From Anaerolineales bacterium (GTDB lineage: Bacteria; Chloroflexota; Anaerolineae; Anaerolineales; Villigracilaceae): a stretch of DNA of 64,000 nt. The stretch lies in assembly GCA_020634885.1 (NCBI GenBank), contig JACKAW010000008.1, positions 115,761 through 179,760 of the forward strand, read 5' to 3'. Both the position numbers and the translations under genes were made by a program. The notes below the pieces were generated by a model. That model searched no databases. It saw only the letters and a program-made list of their open reading frames with translations, and was not told where the DNA came from. Of this stretch, positions 59,801 to 64,000 are shown one piece after another; position 1 is the first letter of the stretch; every line of letters starts with the position of its first letter.

Positions 59801-60791
59801 TCGAGCCGTGACTCCCGTCTTTGATGGTGCCAGCGAGGAACAAATCGAAGCCGAACTCGCACGCGCATGGATACTTGATTATGCCTGGAAGGAAGCCGGT
59901 ATCCGTGCATGGGAGTGGATCAAACAGCAGGATTACGATCCGAACACTATCGAAGATGATGATGAAGTTCGACGCCTCTATTTGGAAGATTGGCTGGACA
60001 AACGTCGTTATGATGTGTATAGCTTAAATGATCCGGCGTACGCGCATCGGGCTACTGCTCGCGAATGGCTGCGTGAAAAAGGTTACGCTGATCCCGATGA
60101 AATCCTCCTTGAAGATCGTCAGGTTGCGCATGATCCGCGCCTTGATGACGTTGCAATTATTGCTTGTTTGCGACTGTGGCTTGAGACTGAGGGTGTGACT
60201 CGTCGTGTAGCAGAAGACAAAGTATATGAAACTGCACAAGAGTTGGCTAAGGAAAAAGGAATACCGTTGCCTATTCTTGGTAAACAAACATTGCGCGACG
60301 GTAAAACCGGTTTAGCCTACGACCAGCCTGTGACAGTAGGCGTGATGACTATTCTCAAGTTGCACCATTTGGTCGAGGATAAAGTTCATGCGCGTTCTAC
60401 TGGTCCATATAGTCTTGTCACCCAGCAACCTCTGGGTGGTAAAGCGCAGTTTGGTGGACAACGTTTTGGAGAAATGGAAGTTTGGGCGCTTGAAGCTTAT
60501 GGAGCGGCTCACACATTGCAGGAAATGCTTACGGTTAAGTCCGATGATGTTCAGGGACGTGTTAATACCTACGAAGCCATTGTGAAGGGGGAGCCAATTG
60601 AAGAGCCGAGCATTCCAGCTTCGTTCCGTGTCTTGGTGAAAGAATTGCAATCATTAGGTCTTGCGGTTGAAGCAATCAATGAAAATGGGGATGTGGTCAA
60701 GTTTGGTAAGGACGAAGAAAAGACGCATCCGCCAAAACATGAGACAGGCTTGTTGAGTTTGGGTGAGGGTCAATCTCGGAAAAAGTCGTAA
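56892..60791 (+). CDS. rpoB: DNA-directed RNA polymerase subunit beta, with a C-terminal insertion
   Basis: The protein has 1299 residues. Landmarks are GTERVVVSQLIRSPGVYFE, rifampicin-site segments (FGSSQLSQFMDQTNPLAEL, HKRTLSALGPGGLRRER), ETPEGPNIGLIGRLA, GDKMAGRHGNKGVVSK, PLGVPGRMNIGQVLEVHLG, and PLGGKAQFGGQRFGEMEVWA. Between VFDGASEEQ (about 977) and DGKTGLAYDQPV (about 1136) there are about 150 residues, where E. coli has about 30, so roughly 120 are inserted. It is the catalytic core subunit with RpoC. rpoC does not follow; rpsL does. Confidence 0.97.
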   Translation: MASSLPQKSYARISVNLDLPNLIEVQLDSFERLKREGLGDLFHEISPIESYNKGMKLFFPSRGPESQQWGLKYWFGEPKHNIEECVERDLTYSSPLYVSVLLAGPDVPEPIKQDIFLGDFPEMTDKGTYIVNGTERVVVSQLIRSPGVYFEAPADRATGRLLSMAKLIPDRGAWMEFETRKSDYIILKFNRKRTVPITVFLRALAAVSDGMKDSPIKLGTDEEILSLFKEVDNNPDRMFIASTIKQEPDWDLSNHTIAEAALIEFFKKMRPGDPATLDNARQFLEEQLFDQRHYDLERVGRYKLNQKLDLNIPIPHRTVTKSDILRLIRRMIQINNGSERSDDIDHLGNRRVKTVGELIQNKLRIGLRRMERVIKERMSIRDQEQLSPMTLVNIRPVVAALREFFGSSQLSQFMDQTNPLAELRHKRTLSALGPGGLRRERAGFDVRDVHHSHYGRICPIETPEGPNIGLIGRLASFARVNEYGFIETPYRKVYRSLPSDSEILEGRTLNSDVSDPKSGELLFKSGTDIDSKVAKRLARIEGEISIAPYVSDEMVYLSADAEDKYTIAQANAPLTEKKEFMRDRVSCRYHSGFVFSHPDSIDFMDVAPHQVVGISAALIPFLEHDDANRALMGSNMMAQAVPLVRPEIPLVSTGMEKSAALDSGQVVVAEADGEVVSVTGKTIVVKEKRSGNRTYQLRKYQRSNQSTCIDQRPSVVKGQLVKAGDIIADSSSTDNGQLALGQNVVIAFLSWEGGNFEDAILLSERLVQEDRFTSVHIEKYEVEARDTKLGPEEITRDIPNVGDDAIKDLDENGIIRIGAEVGPNDILVGKITPKGEKELTPEERLLRAIFGEKSRDVKDTSLRMPHGERGKVVDVKVFTREENSDLAAGVDMMVRVSVAQRRKITAGDKMAGRHGNKGVVSKVVPVEDMPFLENGVPVDIILNPLGVPGRMNIGQVLEVHLGWAAKRLGYRAVTPVFDGASEEQIEAELARAWILDYAWKEAGIRAWEWIKQQDYDPNTIEDDDEVRRLYLEDWLDKRRYDVYSLNDPAYAHRATAREWLREKGYADPDEILLEDRQVAHDPRLDDVAIIACLRLWLETEGVTRRVAEDKVYETAQELAKEKGIPLPILGKQTLRDGKTGLAYDQPVTVGVMTILKLHHLVEDKVHARSTGPYSLVTQQPLGGKAQFGGQRFGEMEVWALEAYGAAHTLQEMLTVKSDDVQGRVNTYEAIVKGEPIEEPSIPASFRVLVKELQSLGLAVEAINENGDVVKFGKDEEKTHPPKHETGLLSLGEGQSRKKS

Positions 60792-60798
60792 ATTCTAT

Positions 60799-60827
60799 TG
60801 ACTTGACTGGCGCAGCATGATAAAATC
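60799..60827 (+). promoter_or_regulatory. Promoter of the rpsL-rpsG-fusA operon
   Basis: TTGACT (60799-60804) and TAAAAT (60822-60827) are 17 bases apart, just after the rpoB stop codon. The leader before rpsL is about 155 bases. Confidence 0.65.
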
Positions 60828-60847
60828 TTGTGCCTTTGTCAAGAAAA

Positions 60848-60929
60848 GGAGTGGCAACTCGGTTTTCCCGCTCCGAAAAAAATTGGCAGCTCAAATGAGG
60901 CCATCAGGGACGTTGTGATGGTCTCATTT
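60848..60929 (+). ncRNA. Structured leader of the str operon
   Basis: Two hairpins are visible. GGAGTGG (60848-60854) pairs with CCGCTCC (60868-60874). AAATGAGGCCATCA (60893-60906) pairs with TGATGGTCTCATTT (60916-60929) over 14 positions with one G-U, and a T-rich TTTCTTG run lies at its 3' edge. The second could act as an attenuator or a ribosomal-protein binding site. No known leader family is recognised. Confidence 0.45.
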
Positions 60930-60988
60930 CTTGCGAATAAATATTTGTAAACCATTGTTAAAAAGATTTTGTAATTCGGAGGCTGATT

Positions 60989-61405
60989 GTGCCGACAGTA
61001 AATCAAATGGTCCGTAAGGGCCGCAAATACAAGAAAGCTAAAAGTAAGGCTCCTGCTTTGCAGTTCACGTTGAACAGTTATAAGCAACGCCGTTTCCGTC
61101 AGGATAAAGGCGCCCCTCAAAAACGTGGCGTATGTACCGTGGTGCGTACCATGACTCCTAAAAAGCCAAACTCGGCGCTTCGTAAGATAGCCCGTGTGCG
61201 TTTAAGTAATGGTATTGAAGTAACCGCATATATTCCGGGTGAAGGTCATCAACTGCAAGAGCACTCTGTGGTGTTGGTTCGTGGTGGTCGTGTAAAAGAC
61301 CTCCCTGGCGTTCGCTATCATATCGTTCGCGGAACTCTTGACACCACTGGTGTTGCGAATCGCAAGCAAGCCCGTTCGAAGTACGGCGCGAAACGTCCAA
61401 AGTAA
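60989..61405 (+). CDS. rpsL: 30S ribosomal protein S12
   Basis: The protein has 138 residues from a GTG start preceded by CGGAGG. Landmarks are PTVNQMVRKGRK, KGAPQKRGVCT, TPKKPNSALRKIARVRL (with the Lys of the decoding site), and LPGVRYHIVRGTLDT. S12 contacts the decoding centre. It is the first gene of the str operon. Confidence 0.97.
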   Translation: MPTVNQMVRKGRKYKKAKSKAPALQFTLNSYKQRRFRQDKGAPQKRGVCTVVRTMTPKKPNSALRKIARVRLSNGIEVTAYIPGEGHQLQEHSVVLVRGGRVKDLPGVRYHIVRGTLDTTGVANRKQARSKYGAKRPK

Positions 61406-61425
61406 TATTGATGGAGTAATCAAGT

Positions 61426-61893
61426 ATGCGTAGATCAAAACCTGAAGTAAGGGAGATTCTTCCCGACGTACGCTTTAATAGCGTATATATCCAGACCATG
61501 ATTCAACACGTGTTGAAGAGCGGTAAAAAGAGTGTCGCAATTGGCTTGGTCTATGATGCCATGGATCTGATCAAGGAACGTACAGAAAAGAACCCCATGG
61601 AAGTTTTTGATGCGGCGCTTAAGAATGTTGGACCTGCTATGGAAGTCCGTCCGCGTCGTGTAGGTGGGGCAACTTATCAGGTTCCGATGGAAGTTTCAGC
61701 AGACCGCCGTACTACATTGGCAATTCGTTGGATTCTTGGTTCGGCGCGTGATCGTTCCGGCAAATCGTTTGCCGATAAACTTGCCTCTGAGTTGATTGAT
61801 GCTTCAAACGAAACCGGAGCATCCATTCGTAAACGTGACGAAACCCACAAGATGGCAGAAGCCAACCGTGCTTTCTCCCATTACCGTATTTAG
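61426..61893 (+). CDS. rpsG: 30S ribosomal protein S7
   Basis: The protein has 155 residues. It has the S7 signature EVRPRRVGGATYQVPMEV and ends with HKMAEANRAFSHYR. S7 starts assembly of the 30S head. It follows rpsL by 20 bases. Confidence 0.97.
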   Translation: MRRSKPEVREILPDVRFNSVYIQTMIQHVLKSGKKSVAIGLVYDAMDLIKERTEKNPMEVFDAALKNVGPAMEVRPRRVGGATYQVPMEVSADRRTTLAIRWILGSARDRSGKSFADKLASELIDASNETGASIRKRDETHKMAEANRAFSHYRI

Positions 61894-61920
61894 TTTTTAG
61901 AATAAGAGAGTAGATAAAGA

Positions 61921-63993
61921 ATGGCACGCGTTCATCCGTTGGAGAAATATCGAAATATTGGCATTATTGCCCACATTGACGCCGGTAAAACCACCACCAC
62001 CGAGCGGATTATGTACTATACCGGCTTGACACACCGCATTGGTTCTGTGGACGATGGGAACACTGTCACCGACTGGATGGTGCAGGAGCGTGAACGTGGT
62101 ATTACCATTGTATCTGCCGCCGTTTCCGCTGAATGGAAGGGCTACCAAGTCAATATTATTGATACTCCGGGACATATTGACTTTACTGCCGAAGTTCAGC
62201 GTTCTCTTCGTGTGCTTGATGGCGGCGTTGTTGTTTTTGATGCTGTTCAGGGTGTAGAACCTCAGTCTGAAACCGTATGGAGACAGGCTGATCGTTACGG
62301 TGTTCCGCGAATTTGTTTTGTCAATAAGATGGATCGTGTTGGAGCTTCTTATGAACGCACCATTGAAACCATTATTGACCGCCTTGGTGCCAAGCCGATT
62401 CCGATGCAGGTTCCGATTGGTTTTGAAGCTACCTTCAAGGGTGTTGTTGACCTCCTTTCCATGACTGCTATTATTTGGGAAGACGATCTTGGTAAAGATC
62501 CCAAAGTTACAGCGATTCCCGAAGATTTAAAGGCTCAGGCTGTAGAGGCTCGTGCCAAAATGGTTGAGCGAATCGCCGAACTTGATGACGAACTTACCAT
62601 GAAGTTCCTTGAAGCGCAGGAAATTAGTGTGGATGAACTTAAAGCCGCACTTCGAAAAGGTGTTATTGCCAATAAAGCAACTCCTATTTTTTGTGGCTCC
62701 TCCTTAAAAAATAAAGGCGTTCAAGCCATGCTTGACGCAGTAGTAGATTACTTGCCTTCTCCTATGGATAAGGCTACCATTACTGCAACTGAGCCTGGGA
62801 ATCCGGAAAACACCTTTGAAATCCCGACAGTTGATGATGCGCCATTGAGTGCGCTTGTCTTCAAGATTGTTACAGATCCTTATGTGGGTCGACTTGCGTA
62901 TATCCGTGTGTATTCAGGTGTTTTGAGCCAGGGGCAAACTATTCAAAACAGCACCAAAGGCAAGAAGGAACGCATTGGTCGTTTGTTGAAGATGCATGCT
63001 GATCGCCGAGAAGATGTTACCGAAATTCGAGCCGGTGATATTGGTGCTATTTTGGGTTTCAAAGATAGTTTTACCGGCGACACTCTTTGTGATACTAAGT
63101 CGTTAGCTCTTGAAAGCATTTCGTTCCCCGAACCTGTTATCTCCATCGCTATTGAGCCGAAAAGCTCTAGTGACCAGGAAAAGATGGGTGAGGCGCTTCG
63201 AAAACTTGCCGAAGAAGATCCCACATTTCGTGTCAATTCAGATGACAGCACCGGTCAAACCGTGATTCGCGGTATGGGCGAACTTCATCTTGATATTATT
63301 GTTGATCGCCTTCTGCGTGAATTCAAGGTACAGGCAAATGTTGGTACACCTCGTGTTGCGTATCGCGAATCTATTACCAAACCGGTTAAGGAAGTTAACT
63401 ACAAATATGCCAAACAGTCCGGTGGTAAAGGTCAATACGGTCATGTCGTATTTGCACTTGAGCCTGGTGAGCGTGGCAGTGGTATCATTTTTGAAAACAA
63501 GATCGTTGGTGGTTCAATTCCAAAGGAATACATAAATCCCATTGAAAAAGGTTTCCGTGAAGCATCTGAAAGTGGTGTTCTTGCCGGTTACCCGGTTGTC
63601 GATTTGAAGATCACATTATTTGATGGTTCATTTCACGAAGTTGACTCCAGCGAAATGGCGTTCAAACTTGCAGCATCGATGGGTTTCAAGGAAGGTATGC
63701 AGAAGGGGAATCCCATTTTGCTTGAACCCATGATGAAAGTGGAAGTTGTTGCGCCTGAAGAGTATCTTGGAGACGTAATGGGGCAAGTGAATAGTCGCCG
63801 TGGTTTGATCCAAGGTATGGATGTTCGACCTGGTAATGCTCAAGCAGTACGTGCCATGGTTCCACTGGGTGAGATGTTTGGGTATGCCACACAACTGCGT
63901 TCTGCCACTCAGGGGCGCGGTGTATTTAGTATGGAATTTGACCACTACGCGCCAGTAGCGCAGTCGGTTGCTGAAGAAATTTTGAAATCATAA
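61921..63993 (+). CDS. fusA: Elongation factor G
   Basis: The protein has 690 residues and is complete. G1 is AHIDAGKTTTTERI, G2 lies in the RGITI segment, G3 is DTPGHIDFT, and G4 is NKMD. Domains II to V follow, with RGMGELHLDIIVDRL and the C-terminal TQGRGVFSMEFDHYAPV. It moves tRNAs and mRNA during translation. It follows rpsG by 27 bases. The window ends 7 bases later, so tufA cannot be seen. Confidence 0.97.
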   Translation: MARVHPLEKYRNIGIIAHIDAGKTTTTERIMYYTGLTHRIGSVDDGNTVTDWMVQERERGITIVSAAVSAEWKGYQVNIIDTPGHIDFTAEVQRSLRVLDGGVVVFDAVQGVEPQSETVWRQADRYGVPRICFVNKMDRVGASYERTIETIIDRLGAKPIPMQVPIGFEATFKGVVDLLSMTAIIWEDDLGKDPKVTAIPEDLKAQAVEARAKMVERIAELDDELTMKFLEAQEISVDELKAALRKGVIANKATPIFCGSSLKNKGVQAMLDAVVDYLPSPMDKATITATEPGNPENTFEIPTVDDAPLSALVFKIVTDPYVGRLAYIRVYSGVLSQGQTIQNSTKGKKERIGRLLKMHADRREDVTEIRAGDIGAILGFKDSFTGDTLCDTKSLALESISFPEPVISIAIEPKSSSDQEKMGEALRKLAEEDPTFRVNSDDSTGQTVIRGMGELHLDIIVDRLLREFKVQANVGTPRVAYRESITKPVKEVNYKYAKQSGGKGQYGHVVFALEPGERGSGIIFENKIVGGSIPKEYINPIEKGFREASESGVLAGYPVVDLKITLFDGSFHEVDSSEMAFKLAASMGFKEGMQKGNPILLEPMMKVEVVAPEEYLGDVMGQVNSRRGLIQGMDVRPGNAQAVRAMVPLGEMFGYATQLRSATQGRGVFSMEFDHYAPVAQSVAEEILKS

Positions 63994-64000
63994 CGGTTCT

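Noticed and set aside
60819..60920. An ORF of about 33 codons in the rpsL leader as a leader peptide.
   Set aside because: Its ATG overlaps the -10 region, it lacks a ribosome binding site and shows no run of a regulatory codon.

Overview
The window looks like a chromosomal piece of a Chloroflexota bacterium of the Anaerolineae type. This is inferred from gene content and was not tested by phylogeny. The supporting signs are extracytoplasmic proteins with long Pro/Thr linkers, an NBR1-type Ig-like domain protein, a Gld-like ABC/GldG/DUF4340 cluster, a caa3 oxidase of the A2 type, and many genes whose -10 box lies only 6-9 bases before the start codon. There is no phage, plasmid or CRISPR signature. 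Housekeeping genes dominate, and about 55 genes alternate in short operons on both strands, separated by strong intrinsic terminators.

Layout. 1-5.9 kb: a truncated C39-like peptidase, a flavin reductase-like protein, AMMECR1, a large membrane TPR protein, and a lipid kinase/SH3/DUF971 operon. 5.9-9.5 kb: an intergenic repeat that seems to be interrupted by a 151-bp insert, a Tat-exported L,D-transpeptidase, a solitary DNA methyltransferase, an OmpR-like regulator with a degenerate receiver, and a second, uninterrupted copy of the repeat. 9.5-15.7 kb: rlmN, an NBR1-Ig protein, a HAD phosphatase, tig-clpP, tRNA-Leu and a PrxQ peroxiredoxin. 15.8-22.9 kb: a complete cytochrome oxidase locus with coxB (fused cytochrome c domain), ctaD, a fused subunit IV-III gene, sco, a cupredoxin-like protein, surf1 and a half-CtaA/CtaB fusion. 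22.9-30.7 kb: two GT-C-like membrane proteins, the primary sigma factor and the Gld-like ABC operon. 30.8-38.9 kb: alaX, a lipoprotein, a cystathionine beta-synthase-like gene with CBS domains, DUF1761, GNAT, alr, two tandem lspA genes, an RluD-type synthase and threonine aldolase. 38.9-43.7 kb: a cyclic-di-GMP pair (GGDEF and HD-GYP). 43.7-54.9 kb: purine nucleoside phosphorylase, a membrane-bound GAF/HTH regulator, an S1 protein, FtsK, a CDP-alcohol phosphotransferase, lgt, an HNH endonuclease, a TIGR01777 epimerase and a lipoprotein. 54.9-64 kb: tyrS with its control region, tRNA-Phe/Gly/Cys, rpoB without rpoC, then rpsL-rpsG-fusA.

The most striking signal is the tyrS control region (54874-55017). 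A promoter with a -10 box drives a leaderless 16-codon ORF, MFCNNSANHYYYYSHP, with four consecutive Tyr codons. It is followed by a perfect intrinsic terminator and by an alternative hairpin that excludes it. This has the architecture of ribosome-mediated transcription attenuation of tyrosyl-tRNA synthetase, where T-box riboswitches are the commonly described control.

Other points of interest are a roughly 120-residue insertion in RpoB and the absence of rpoC after rpoB, a structured leader before the str operon, the subunit IV-III and half-CtaA/CtaB fusions, the lspA tandem, and a palindrome over the -10 box of the cysteine/cystathionine synthase gene.
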